Below, in pieces: positions 39,463 to 49,402 of a stretch of DNA of 64,000 nucleotides (position 1 is its first letter; every line of letters starts with the position of its first letter). The notes beneath the pieces were generated by a model. It was given only the letters and a program-made list of their open reading frames with translations. It made no database searches and had not been told where the DNA came from. The stretch lies in contig JAQTRC010000001.1 in NCBI GenBank assembly GCA_028712665.1, forward strand, positions 1-64,000. Reading direction: 5' to 3'. Both the position numbers and the translations under genes were made by a program. Origin of the DNA: Desulfuromonadaceae bacterium (GTDB lineage: Bacteria; Desulfobacterota; Desulfuromonadia; Geobacterales; Pseudopelobacteraceae).

Positions 39463-40373
39463 ACGTTCTGATTGCCGAAGATGATGCCCCTACCCGCATG
39501 ATGCTGCAGTCACTGCTCGGCAAGTGGGGGTATACCGTCACATCAGTTAGTGACGGTGATGAGGCCTGGCGGGTTTTAAATGAAGCTCGTAAGCCGTTGC
39601 TTGTTATTCTGGACTGGATGATGCCGGAGGTCGAAGGGCCTGAAATTGTCCGGAGGCTTCGGGTAAAAGAAGATGGCAACTCGCATTACATAATTATCAC
39701 GACTTCCGCCAATAGCGAAAATGACGCAGTCAAGGCGCTTGACGCAGGCGCCGATGATTTTGTCGGCAAACCTTTCAACTTAAATGAACTGAGGGCGAGG
39801 TTAGCAGTCGGGCGCCGGGTGACTGCTCTTCATCAAGCGTTGGCGGACAAGCTGCACAAACTGGAAACAGCCAGTGAAACAATCTCGCGACTGGCCAGAA
39901 CAGATGACCTGACCGGACTTCACAACAGACGTTCCTTTAACGAATTTTTTGCCCTGGCGTTGAGCGCTGCCCGTCGTCATGACCACCCTCTCTCATTGAT
40001 CAGCATCGACCTTGATCATTTTAAAGCTGTCAACGACACCTATGGCCACAGAACGGGAGACCTGGTGCTAAAAGAGTTCGCAAATCTGATGCAGGAAATG
40101 GTCAGGACGGAGGATCTTGCAGTTCGATGGGGAGGCGAGGAGTTCATAATTATGCTGACTCACACAGCCTGCGAAGCCGCAGCCGCTTTGGCCGAACGCA
40201 TACGGGCCGCATTTGAGCATAACCCCAGCAGCGCCTCTCCACTTCCCATGACAGCCAGTTTTGGCGTTGCTCAATTGCGGGACGGGGAGTTGGAGGACGA
40301 CCTGATCCGGCGGGCGGATGAAGCGCTCTATCGTGCAAAGCATGAGGGGCGTAATCGTGTGGCGATCGGGTGA
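39459..40373 (+). CDS. Response regulator with GGDEF (diguanylate cyclase) output
   Basis: REC NVLIAEDDAPTRMMLQSLL...LDWMMPEVEGPE; GGDEF domain LTGLHNRRSF...RWGGEEFIIML. Confidence 0.95.
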   Translation: MNVLIAEDDAPTRMMLQSLLGKWGYTVTSVSDGDEAWRVLNEARKPLLVILDWMMPEVEGPEIVRRLRVKEDGNSHYIIITTSANSENDAVKALDAGADDFVGKPFNLNELRARLAVGRRVTALHQALADKLHKLETASETISRLARTDDLTGLHNRRSFNEFFALALSAARRHDHPLSLISIDLDHFKAVNDTYGHRTGDLVLKEFANLMQEMVRTEDLAVRWGGEEFIIMLTHTACEAAAALAERIRAAFEHNPSSASPLPMTASFGVAQLRDGELEDDLIRRADEALYRAKHEGRNRVAIG

Positions 40374-40470
40374 GATCTGATTTGGCAAGAGAGAAGCAAA
40401 ATAAACTTGACTTGATTGCTTGAGAACTATACGCTCCGATCGCTGCATAACTACCATTTTAGGGGGCTTT

Positions 40471-41757
40471 ATGCCGGACAGAATTCAATCACTCGAAACT
40501 CTGACACTTCATGCAGGGCAGACACCGGACCCAACCACACTCTCGCGAGCGGTACCGCTCTATCAAACCACTTCATATGTATTCAAAAGCTCTGAGCATG
40601 CGGCCAATCTTTTTGGCCTCAAGGAATTTGGCAACATTTATACCAGACTCATGAATCCAACTACCGACGTTCTTGAACAGCGTCTTGCGGCTCTGGACGG
40701 CGGTGTTGCTGCGTTGGTAGTCGCTTCGGGTCAGGCCGCGATAACATATGCTGTGCTTAACATCGCCAAGGTTGGCGACAACATAATTTCAACAAACTAC
40801 CTCTACGGAGGCACCTATAATCTGTTCCATTATACCCTGCCCAGACTCGGCATTACGGTTAAGTTTGTCGATACCTCCGATCCGGAAAACGTCCGTAAAG
40901 CGATTGACGGAAATACAAGACTGGTTTACAGCGAGTCTGTAGGCAATCCGAAGAATAATGTAGACGATTTTGAGGCGATTGCAGAAGTGGCCCATAAGGC
41001 CGGCCTCCCTTATGTCGTCGACAACACGGTTACCACGCCATTCCTGTTCAAGCCGCTGGATCATGGTGCCGATATTGTCGTTTATTCGCTGACAAAGTTT
41101 ATCGGAGGACATGGCACCAGTATTGGCGGCGCGGTTGTTGACGGCGGTAAATTTCCCTGGAATAACGGCAAATTCCCTGAGCTGACCGAGCCGGACCCAT
41201 CTTATCATGGCCTAAGATACTGGGAGGCTTTGGGAAATATCTCTTATATTATCAAGATGAGGGTGTCGCTTCTTCGCGATATGGGCGCCTGTATATCTCC
41301 TTTCAACTCGCACCAGATTATCCTTGGCCTGGAAACTCTGCATGTCCGGATGGCGCGTCATGTTGAAAACGCCCGTGCCGTTGCAAAGTGGCTCGAAGCT
41401 CATCCGTTGGTTTCCTGGGTCAATTATCCAGGGCTCTCCAGCCACAAGGACCATGACAGGGCGCTTAGATATCTTCCTAAAGGGGAGGGAGCGATAATCG
41501 GCTTTGGTATCAAGGGGGGGATGGAAGCAGGCAAAAGATTCATAGACAACGTAAAGCTGCTTTCGCACCTCGCAAATATTGGTGATGCCAAGTCTCTGGT
41601 CATCCACCCCGCTTCAACCACTCATCAGCAGCTTACATCCGAGGAGCAGGTGTCGTCCGGCGTGACGGCGGATTTTATAAGACTTTCAGTCGGGATTGAA
41701 TTCATCGATGATATAATTGCGGATATTGAACAGGCACTGGAAGTGTCGCAGAAATAG
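40471..41757 (+). CDS. metY: O-acetylhomoserine aminocarboxypropyltransferase / Cys-Met metabolism PLP enzyme
   Basis: [45 protein letters not shown] Lys [26 protein letters not shown]. Start set at ATG 40471. Confidence 0.93.
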   Translation: MPDRIQSLETLTLHAGQTPDPTTLSRAVPLYQTTSYVFKSSEHAANLFGLKEFGNIYTRLMNPTTDVLEQRLAALDGGVAALVVASGQAAITYAVLNIAKVGDNIISTNYLYGGTYNLFHYTLPRLGITVKFVDTSDPENVRKAIDGNTRLVYSESVGNPKNNVDDFEAIAEVAHKAGLPYVVDNTVTTPFLFKPLDHGADIVVYSLTKFIGGHGTSIGGAVVDGGKFPWNNGKFPELTEPDPSYHGLRYWEALGNISYIIKMRVSLLRDMGACISPFNSHQIILGLETLHVRMARHVENARAVAKWLEAHPLVSWVNYPGLSSHKDHDRALRYLPKGEGAIIGFGIKGGMEAGKRFIDNVKLLSHLANIGDAKSLVIHPASTTHQQLTSEEQVSSGVTADFIRLSVGIEFIDDIIADIEQALEVSQK

Positions 41758-41784
41758 GAATAGCTGCAATTTTTATTCGTATCT

Positions 41785-41816
41785 ATGGGCAACCCTTGTG
41801 GTTGCCCATTTTTTTG
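41785..41816 (+). terminator. Intrinsic terminator after metY
   Basis: atgggcaacc-cttgt-ggttgcccat followed by tttttt. Confidence 0.85.
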
Positions 41817-41854
41817 TGTAGTATTATCGCATTCAAGCCAGAGGAGCGGAACTC

Positions 41855-42223
41855 ATGTATAATTTGACAATAAGAACCAGCTTTGCCGCAGCGCATAATT
41901 TAATCAATTATCAGGGGGATTGCGAGAATCTTCATGGGCACAACTGGAAAGTTGATGTTTCGGTCACTGCCAGAGATCTGGACCAGGCAGGTCTGGGAAT
42001 AGATTTCAAAGTTTTGAAAAGGGAAGCCGGCGCCATTATCAATGAGTTTGATCATAAATATCTTAACGACAACCCGGCTTTTAGAGAAGTTTCTCCATCC
42101 TCGGAGCATATCGCCAGATATTTGTACCAACGCATATCAGAGCGGATAGACAACGACAACATCAAGCTGGCTTCCATCACGGTCTGGGAATCTGACAACG
42201 CTTCAGCCTGTTATTATGAGTAA
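41855..42223 (+). CDS. queD: 6-carboxytetrahydropterin synthase QueD
   Basis: FAAAHNLINYQGDCENLHGHNWKVDV; DFKVLKREAGAIINEFDHKYLND. Confidence 0.93.
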   Translation: MYNLTIRTSFAAAHNLINYQGDCENLHGHNWKVDVSVTARDLDQAGLGIDFKVLKREAGAIINEFDHKYLNDNPAFREVSPSSEHIARYLYQRISERIDNDNIKLASITVWESDNASACYYE

Positions 42224-42965
42224 ATCGCTCTACGTCAGCGAAGTTTTTTCATCTATTCAGGGAGAGGGGATGCTTGCCGGCCGCAGACAGATTTTTGTCC
42301 GGCTGACGGAATGTAATCTGGATTGCCGATATTGCGACACGGAGTTTAATAAATCCGATACCTGCAGGCTCGAATCCAGGCCCGGTTCAGGTCATTTTAC
42401 CGATTTACCCCAGCCGCTAAACCTTCAGAAGATAATTGCCGTTATTGACGACTGGCAATCCCGGTTGCCCGGAGCGCATCACTCAATCAGTTTTACCGGT
42501 GGAGAACCGCTGCTGGAAGCTGATTCCCTGGCGGAGTGGTTTCCTGAGATTCGAAAATTCATTCCCATCCACTTGGAAACCAACGGGACTCTGAATATCG
42601 CCTTGACGACTGTAATCGATCAGGTTGATTTCATCAGCATGGATATGAAGCTCCCTTCGACATCGGGATGTGGCTTGCAATTATGGGAGTCGCATCAGCT
42701 GTTTCTGAAACAGGCGGTCGCCAGTGATGTTTCGGTAAAGATTGTTGTGGGGGAGTCGACCGATTCCGCAGAAATTAACAAGGTGTGCGATATTATTGCT
42801 CTGGTTGACAGGTCAATTCCGCTCTTCCTGCAGCCGTTGACATTGCCGGATGGCCGGATAGGGATATCAACCGGACAGCTCCTCCGTCTTCAGGAAATTG
42901 CGTCGTCCAGAGTTTCCGACGTTCGTGTTATTCCGCAGATGCATAAACTGTTGAGGCTCTTATGA
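42216..42965 (+). CDS. queE: 7-carboxy-7-deazaguanine synthase QueE (radical SAM)
   Basis: EVFSSIQGEGMLAGRRQIFVRLTECNLDCRYCDTEF; ISFTGGEPLLE. Confidence 0.94.
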   Translation: MSKSLYVSEVFSSIQGEGMLAGRRQIFVRLTECNLDCRYCDTEFNKSDTCRLESRPGSGHFTDLPQPLNLQKIIAVIDDWQSRLPGAHHSISFTGGEPLLEADSLAEWFPEIRKFIPIHLETNGTLNIALTTVIDQVDFISMDMKLPSTSGCGLQLWESHQLFLKQAVASDVSVKIVVGESTDSAEINKVCDIIALVDRSIPLFLQPLTLPDGRIGISTGQLLRLQEIASSRVSDVRVIPQMHKLLRLL

Positions 42966-43672
42966 TTATTGAAGAGATGACAATGCCGGAGTTTGAAGCG
43001 GGACTCCTTAAAACGCGAATTGTCCTGATTCCGTTCGGCTCTGTTGAACAGCATGGGCCCCATCTGCCGCTTTCCACAGATACCTTTGAGGCGTATCAGG
43101 TATGTATGAAAGCGGCCAGGCTACGCCCTCTTTTTGTCGCTCCTCCGGTACACTACGGTAATTGCAGGTCAACCTCATGCCATCCCGGTACGATATCCAT
43201 CTCTACGACTACGCTCAAGTCGCTATTCAAGGATATTGTAAAATCACTGCGGGAAGATGGACTTCATACGTTTATTGCTGTAAGCGGCCATGCAGGAGGC
43301 GCTCACTGTATGGCTCTGCAGGAAGCCGGAGAGGAATTGTTGTCATGTTATGATGATATTTCTGTTGCAGTGGTGACTGAATTTCTGCTGGCGCGTGATT
43401 TGGGGAAGGGGCTGATCGAAACTCCGGGTGATTGCCATGCCGGCGAAATTGAAACATCCAGAATCATGCACTCCCACCCCGGCCTGGTCAAGGGAAGCGC
43501 GTCTGCCGAGTATCCGAACTTTCCCGCCGGCATTCTTGTCCGGGATAAACGACGCTGTTGGCCGGGAGGGGTCTGGGGTGACCCAGGCAAGGCCTCTGCT
43601 GCAAAGGGCGCCCGTATTGAAGAGCTGGTGGTCGAAGGATTGCTCGAACTTATCCGGAATATTGAGGAATAA
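42962..43672 (+). CDS. Creatininase family amidohydrolase
   Basis: VLIPFGSVEQHGPHLPLSTDTFEAYQV; VSGHAGGAHCMALQEAGEELL; CHAGEIETSRIMH. Confidence 0.9.
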   Translation: MIIEEMTMPEFEAGLLKTRIVLIPFGSVEQHGPHLPLSTDTFEAYQVCMKAARLRPLFVAPPVHYGNCRSTSCHPGTISISTTTLKSLFKDIVKSLREDGLHTFIAVSGHAGGAHCMALQEAGEELLSCYDDISVAVVTEFLLARDLGKGLIETPGDCHAGEIETSRIMHSHPGLVKGSASAEYPNFPAGILVRDKRRCWPGGVWGDPGKASAAKGARIEELVVEGLLELIRNIEE

Positions 43673-43674
43673 GA

Positions 43675-44070
43675 GTGCTGAATACTCCGGGTATATTTTC
43701 AACTATCAAACTTAACGAGTTTATTCATATTACTTTATGCGATGAGACTCTGCACTATTTTGGAGGTTATTATCATGTAAAGGTTCTGGCGTATTGCGAC
43801 CTGCCGCTTGTTGAGGATTATTTTGACAGCAAGGCAGAATTCGAAGATGCCGGAAAGCGGATGGGGGAGTCTGTCCGTTTTGAGCGTATTCTCGAAAAAA
43901 TGGCTGTGCCGGAGGATGAAAAAATAGCTGTTCGCAGCCAACTGGTTGATGCGTTTTACGAGACCGCCCTTGCTTATCTTTCCGTGCCCGGTTTTGCGGG
44001 GCGTTTCGTTAGAACCGCCTACCAGAAGTGTATCAATAAGCCTGTCAATCAGCGTTTTTCGGGTGTTTAA
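43675..44070 (+). CDS. Conserved hypothetical protein
   Basis: 131 aa ORF packed between the creatininase and the RNA methyltransferase genes; no recognisable motif. Confidence 0.55.
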   Translation: MLNTPGIFSTIKLNEFIHITLCDETLHYFGGYYHVKVLAYCDLPLVEDYFDSKAEFEDAGKRMGESVRFERILEKMAVPEDEKIAVRSQLVDAFYETALAYLSVPGFAGRFVRTAYQKCINKPVNQRFSGV

Positions 44071-44071
44071 C

Positions 44072-45385
44072 GTGTCATCGCCCGTTGCCTTTATCGATAG
44101 GCTTGCATTTGGCGGTAACGGAGTATGCCGGATCGATGGCAAAGTCTGCTTTGTGCCGTTCAGTTGTCCGGGTGACGAAGTGCGGCTCAACATCACGACT
44201 CAGAAAAAATCATATTGTACTGCTGAAATTATTGAGCTTGTTTCACCTTCACCGTCGCGAACAGCGCCGGAATGTCAGATCTTCGGTTCATGCGGCGGCT
44301 GCAGCTGGCAGCATATCAGTTATCCGGTCCAACTTGCAGAGAAACGTCAGATCTTTGCCGACACTTTATGGCGCGGGGCTCGGATTGGAGGCGACCTGAT
44401 CAGGGAGGTAGTTGCCGCCCCCGCATCCTACGGATACCGCAGCCGGGTTCAGTTCAAACTCTCTGTTCAAGATGGCGAGCTACAGATCGGCTTTTTCAGG
44501 CATGCTTCGCACACCGTTGAGAATGCCGCTCAAGGATGCCCCGTTGCGCTCCCGCAAATAAATGAACTGCTGAATTGTTTTAGGACCGTTCTGCCGGATT
44601 TTTCTGAATTGGAGGCGATTAGGCAAATCAGTATCGACGCCGGCAGGCGTGGAGTGATCGCGGTTGTTCAGTACATCGGACCGGATATCTCGAAGATCAG
44701 CTCTTTTCTGATTGACCGCTCTAATGATCTTTTACATTGCACAGGACTTTTTCTCCAGACCGGTCAGAAGCCGGCCTTAAAGCAACTGTGGGGTGGCGGC
44801 GAGATCAGTTATGAAATGCCTGGCCGGACTCCGGATAACAAGCCTTCTTTGCTAAATTACGGACCTGGCGGCTTTGCCCAGGTGAATCAAAGCCAGAACA
44901 TCGCCCTGCTGTCAATAATCAGGCAGCTTGGGAACTTCACAAGCACTGAAAATCTGCTGGATCTTTATTGCGGTAACGGGAACTTTTCCATTCCTCTTGC
45001 CGCCGACGTTGCCTCGGTGGTTGGTATTGAGGGCTCTGAAGATTCAATTATTTCGGCAGAGCTCAATCGATCTGTTAATGATGTCCCTAACGCAGAATTT
45101 ATCTGTGATAATGTGAATAGCGGGCTAAGACGACTCATCAGGGATGGCCGGGCTTTTGACGTTATTCTCCTAGATCCGCCCCGAACCGGCGCCGGAGATG
45201 CCGCTCCGGATATCGCCCGCCTTAACCCAGGCAGGATCATCTATGTTTCATGCGACCCCAGCACACTTGCCAGGGATTGCGGGCTTCTGGCCGGTTACGG
45301 TTATCGCGTTGCGGAATCTGTTCCGGTTGATATGTTTCCCCAGACTTATCATCTGGAGAGTGTCACTTTGCTTGTCAAAACTTGA
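44072..45385 (+). CDS. TrmA/RumA-type RNA (uracil-5-)-methyltransferase
   Basis: TRAM-like N-term; CQIFGSCGGCSWQHISYPVQLAEKRQ; QVNQSQN; LLDLYCGNGNFSIPLA; ILLDPPRTGA; YVSCDPSTLARD. Likely GTG start at 44072, not the ORF-track 43946. Confidence 0.92.
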   Translation: MSSPVAFIDRLAFGGNGVCRIDGKVCFVPFSCPGDEVRLNITTQKKSYCTAEIIELVSPSPSRTAPECQIFGSCGGCSWQHISYPVQLAEKRQIFADTLWRGARIGGDLIREVVAAPASYGYRSRVQFKLSVQDGELQIGFFRHASHTVENAAQGCPVALPQINELLNCFRTVLPDFSELEAIRQISIDAGRRGVIAVVQYIGPDISKISSFLIDRSNDLLHCTGLFLQTGQKPALKQLWGGGEISYEMPGRTPDNKPSLLNYGPGGFAQVNQSQNIALLSIIRQLGNFTSTENLLDLYCGNGNFSIPLAADVASVVGIEGSEDSIISAELNRSVNDVPNAEFICDNVNSGLRRLIRDGRAFDVILLDPPRTGAGDAAPDIARLNPGRIIYVSCDPSTLARDCGLLAGYGYRVAESVPVDMFPQTYHLESVTLLVKT

Positions 45386-45402
45386 GATATAAGGAGTTAT
45401 TT

Positions 45403-46425
45403 GTGAAAATTTTCTCCAGATTGTTTTCAAAATCCCCGGTTGATCTATTGGCCAAGGGGGATGGTTTTTTCGATTCTGAACGGTTCTTTGATGCAAGAAC
45501 CTGCTATGAAGAGGGTCTGCAGCGCTCTTTTGACGATGAGCCCCACGGCAATCAAAAGAAAGTATTTATGGAGCGGATTGACAGGGCCAATTTAAAGCTG
45601 GCTGAACTAAACCTGAGCGAGGCGGAGTTTGCATTCGGCAGAGGTGATTCAGAGAAAGCCATCGATCACCTTGAACTGGTAAAAACGTTGACTGACGATC
45701 CTGCCATAAGGGAATTGGCGGATAAACTTCTGAAAGAGCAGATCGATTCCGGCGGCAACTCTGCCGAACCTGCCGCTTCATCATCTTGTGCTTCCTGCTC
45801 CCATATTCAAGTTGACGATTATGCTGCTAACCAGTATGCTGACGAATCTCTTCATCCTCTGGAATATTTTGAATTGCTTATAGGCCAGTTACCTGAGGAT
45901 CAATATCACCGATACTCCGGACTGGGAGAGGATTTTGCCTACGCTTATGTAGCGGCGTGCCAGGATAGGCATACTGAAGCACTCTCTTTATTGGATGAAT
46001 GGTCTGGAGATTCAAATAGAGATATATACTACTGCGAAAGAGGTAAGGTTCTTCACCGGCTTGGAAACGCTCTTGAAGCGGAGCAACATCTTCGTGAAGC
46101 CGTACGGCTGAATGAGTTTAATTCTCTTGCCAGGTTGAATCTTGCTCTGTTGCTGATTGAAAGTGGTCGTCTTGAAGAGGTCATGCATCTGCTGGACTCA
46201 ATGATCGCTGAAAATATGATGACGGAACAGGCTATGCTGATGCGTGGCGAGATTCTCGAATCGACCGGTAACATGAACGAGGCTATTGACCAGTATTCGA
46301 GGTTGTTGACAACACAGTATGCAGCTTCTGCTGCAGAAAAATTGCATTCTGTTCTGATCAAGACAGGTCGCCAGAGTGATGCGGCGCTGGTTTTCAAGCA
46401 GTTTCTTGGCAAATGCGGTCATTAA
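45403..46425 (+). CDS. Tetratricopeptide repeat protein
   Basis: TPR-like helices (LLAKGDGFFDSERFFDARTCYEEGLQ; GKVLHRLGNALEAEQHLREAVRLNEFNSLARLNLALLLIESGR); GTG start 45403 after aaggag. Confidence 0.75.
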   Translation: MKIFSRLFSKSPVDLLAKGDGFFDSERFFDARTCYEEGLQRSFDDEPHGNQKKVFMERIDRANLKLAELNLSEAEFAFGRGDSEKAIDHLELVKTLTDDPAIRELADKLLKEQIDSGGNSAEPAASSSCASCSHIQVDDYAANQYADESLHPLEYFELLIGQLPEDQYHRYSGLGEDFAYAYVAACQDRHTEALSLLDEWSGDSNRDIYYCERGKVLHRLGNALEAEQHLREAVRLNEFNSLARLNLALLLIESGRLEEVMHLLDSMIAENMMTEQAMLMRGEILESTGNMNEAIDQYSRLLTTQYAASAAEKLHSVLIKTGRQSDAALVFKQFLGKCGH

Positions 46426-46463
46426 TATTATAAAGCCTGATAAGGCGATATCTGGGGGGTAAG

Positions 46464-46739
46464 ATGAATAAATCAGAGTTGGTAGATCAGTTGGCCATTA
46501 ATAAGGATATTCCGATCAAGCGGGCTGAAGAGGTAGTCAATCTGATTTTCTCATCCATGACAGATGCGATGGTGCGTGGAGACCGTATAGAAATCCGCGG
46601 ATTAGGTAGTTTTGTAATAAAGGAGTATGGCACATATACGGGTAGAAATCCGAAAACTGGTGAACCAATCAAGGTTTGTCCAAAGAAACTCCCTTTTTTC
46701 AAAGTCGGCAAAGAACTGAAAGAGCGGGTTCTTGGCTGA
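46464..46739 (+). CDS. HU/IHF family DNA-binding protein (IHF beta-like)
   Basis: MNKSELVDQLAINKDIPIKRAEEVVNLIFSSM...GDRIEIRGLGSFVIKEYGTYTGRNPKTGEPIKV. Confidence 0.93.
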   Translation: MNKSELVDQLAINKDIPIKRAEEVVNLIFSSMTDAMVRGDRIEIRGLGSFVIKEYGTYTGRNPKTGEPIKVCPKKLPFFKVGKELKERVLG

Positions 46740-46859
46740 GCAGATTATCAAGTTAGAAGTTGTTTTTTGCGTTTTATGCAGCAGAAATGATTTTGTAAAC
46801 GTATTCATCCGGTTGATCCGGACCAGGTTTCTATAATTATGAAGCATAGTGCGCTATAG

Positions 46860-48491
46860 ATGCCTTTCAGTCTGTTAGAAGGCGCTTTGGGCGGTATCGG
46901 GCTTTTCCTGCTCGGTATGCGTCTTTTGTCCGATGGCATTCGTACGGTTGCGGATGATCGCGTCAGAAATGTATTCAGACAGGTCACGTCAAACCGCTAT
47001 TTGTCGTTACTGTTTGGGACTTTAATGACACTGGCCGTCAGTTCCGGTAGTGCTGCCGTTATTTTTACCATTGGACTATTGAACGGCGGCATACTGAGTG
47101 TCTACCAGGCCATTTGTGTTCTTTCAGGCGTTCTCTTGGGCGCGTCCCTCTCGCTCCATCTTCAGGTAATCCCGTTTAGTCTTATTTCCGGCCCGCTGAT
47201 CCTCTGCGGCGTTCTGCTGAAGTTCTTCTCCAGAAAAAGACGCAGGGCTCATCTTGGCACGCTGCTTCTTGGCATCGGTCTGCTTCTTTTGGGACTCTCC
47301 CTTCTTCAAGGGACCTACCGTCCAATTGGCAATCATCCCCTGTACGATTTTGGAAATGGAATGTTTTACAGTTCTACCTTCATGGCAACACTTTTTGGTT
47401 CGATAGTTTCTTTCCTGGTACAATCCGAGCAATCCACAATTTCGATCATCGCTTCACTGGAAAATATCCGTCCAATTGATCAGCATCTCTCTTTTGCCAT
47501 GACATCTGGTGGAGTGATGGGAATGGCAGTAATGGGGGGGCTTGCTTCGGTGGGTGGGAAGTTTACCGCACGCCGGGTCGCCATACTCCTTATGCTGGTT
47601 ACTTTGCTGACATCTATTCCATTCCTGATATTTGCCCAGGCAGGCTCGGCGCTATCAAATACAATTGCATCATTGATGGCCGCTACTGACAGAATTTCAG
47701 TATTGTCCTGGGGGTTTACGATCTCAGGCTCAATTACCGCTCTGCTGCTTTTTGCCATAGGGGGGCCGGCTTCCAGGTTGTTGCTGATTCTGGAGACAGC
47801 GGCCGGCGGAAAGTCGGGAGCCATGCAGTCGTGTGCCGGATATCTTGACAGGCGAATTATTTCCACTCCGCCAATAGCAATTGAGCAGGCGCGTAAAGAG
47901 ATTATCAGAATGGCCGGGATAGTCTCATACATGTACGCTGACGTCAGAGGAATTGTAACGGACTTCGATGCACGCAAGGTGGAAACGGTTCGCCAGCATG
48001 AACAGGTACTGGACTCGCTGAATACCGAAATTAACTCGTTTCTGGCGGCTCTGTCAAACAGTGCTATAAGCCCGGAGATAAATTATGAAATTCCCGGTCT
48101 TATTCAAGTAGTTTCAACATTGGAGCATATTGGTGATGTTTGTGAAGATATTCTTGAATGTATTATGTCCAGAAAAGAGTCAGGTATAATTTTTTCTGAG
48201 GAAGCAATGAATGATTTGGTAGCAATGGCTAAATCGGTAAATTATATACTTGCCGATGCCGAGGGGGTTCTGAAAACCGGAGAATCTGGTGACCGTACCG
48301 AGTTGCATCAGTCCAAGAACGACATACGCAATCAATTTGAAAAAATCAAACAGTCCCATTATGAAAGGATATGCTCCGGTTCCTGCCACCCCCGCGCCAC
48401 AATGCTGTTTCAGGAATTATCGTCGTCTTTTATCAGAATAGCCGAATTATGCTGGAATATTATAGGAACTCAGTTACGGAGACCCGATTAA
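46860..48491 (+). CDS. Na/Pi cotransporter family protein with C-terminal PhoU-like domain
   Basis: GGIGLFLLGMRLLSDGIRTVADDRVRNVFRQVTSNRYLSLLFGTLMTLAVSSGSAAVI; QSEQSTISII. Confidence 0.88.
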   Translation: MPFSLLEGALGGIGLFLLGMRLLSDGIRTVADDRVRNVFRQVTSNRYLSLLFGTLMTLAVSSGSAAVIFTIGLLNGGILSVYQAICVLSGVLLGASLSLHLQVIPFSLISGPLILCGVLLKFFSRKRRRAHLGTLLLGIGLLLLGLSLLQGTYRPIGNHPLYDFGNGMFYSSTFMATLFGSIVSFLVQSEQSTISIIASLENIRPIDQHLSFAMTSGGVMGMAVMGGLASVGGKFTARRVAILLMLVTLLTSIPFLIFAQAGSALSNTIASLMAATDRISVLSWGFTISGSITALLLFAIGGPASRLLLILETAAGGKSGAMQSCAGYLDRRIISTPPIAIEQARKEIIRMAGIVSYMYADVRGIVTDFDARKVETVRQHEQVLDSLNTEINSFLAALSNSAISPEINYEIPGLIQVVSTLEHIGDVCEDILECIMSRKESGIIFSEEAMNDLVAMAKSVNYILADAEGVLKTGESGDRTELHQSKNDIRNQFEKIKQSHYERICSGSCHPRATMLFQELSSSFIRIAELCWNIIGTQLRRPD

Positions 48492-48493
48492 GC

Positions 48494-49402
48494 ATGAGGT
48501 GTGCAGCGATTGATCTTGGAACCAATACCGCTCGATTACTTATTGGCGACTACGATTCAAGCCATCTTGCGACACTCTGTGTGGAACGTGAAATTGTACG
48601 TCTCGGCGGTGGCTTTACAGACGAGCAGGGCCTTTCGGAAAACGCTCAGCTGCGCGCGTTAGGCTGTTTGAAACGCTTTTCCGGTATTATGAAAGAGTTT
48701 GGTGTTCAGCGGGTCACTGCTTCTGCCACCAGTGCGGTGAGGGATGCAGTGAATGGCCGCATTTTTGTTGAAAGGGTTTTCATAGAAACCGGCATTAGGC
48801 TTACCGTTATCGATGGAAAGTTGGAGGGGATATTGACTCTTAAAGGGGTCATTAGCGGCCTTAACGCGATCCATGACAGCATGGTGGTTATAGATGTCGG
48901 TGGGGGCAGCACCGAGATCACCATTTCCGAACATGGCAATATCCTGTATGACGTCAGCTTGCCGCTCGGTGTTGTACGGCTTACCGAGGGTTTCGGCACT
49001 CCAGAGGCAATGAGCGAACGTATTGCCGCTATCCTGGGAGATCTGCACGCTTCTGTTATCTCAGCCGGTGTATGTATAAAGCCGGATGCAGTTATGATTG
49101 CAACGGCAGGTACAGCTACCACACTGGCTGCCATAAAGATGGAGATGGTGGATTATGATTACCGCAAAGTTAATAATCTTCTTATGAGCAGGGTTGAGAT
49201 AGCTGAAGTTTATGATCGCTTGATCGTTTTGAACCGGGAGGAACGTACCTTGATTCCAGGTCTTGAAGCGGGAAGAGAAGATCTGATCATCGCCGGAATC
49301 CTGATCATTTTGCATTTCATGGATCTTCTCGGATTCACCTGGCTGAAGGTCAGCGATTACGGTCTTTTGGAGGGACTGGCGCTTTCTGGAGACGATTTAT
49401 GA
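48494..49402 (+). CDS. Ppx/GppA exopolyphosphatase family protein
   Basis: MRCAAIDLGTNTARLLIGDY; VIDVGGGSTEI; ATAGTATTLAAI. Start set at ATG 48494. Confidence 0.92.
   Translation: MRCAAIDLGTNTARLLIGDYDSSHLATLCVEREIVRLGGGFTDEQGLSENAQLRALGCLKRFSGIMKEFGVQRVTASATSAVRDAVNGRIFVERVFIETGIRLTVIDGKLEGILTLKGVISGLNAIHDSMVVIDVGGGSTEITISEHGNILYDVSLPLGVVRLTEGFGTPEAMSERIAAILGDLHASVISAGVCIKPDAVMIATAGTATTLAAIKMEMVDYDYRKVNNLLMSRVEIAEVYDRLIVLNREERTLIPGLEAGREDLIIAGILIILHFMDLLGFTWLKVSDYGLLEGLALSGDDL

Noticed and set aside
43946-44071. N-terminal extension of the RNA methyltransferase ORF
   Set aside because: It overlaps the upstream 131-aa gene in another frame; GTG 44072 begins the conserved region.
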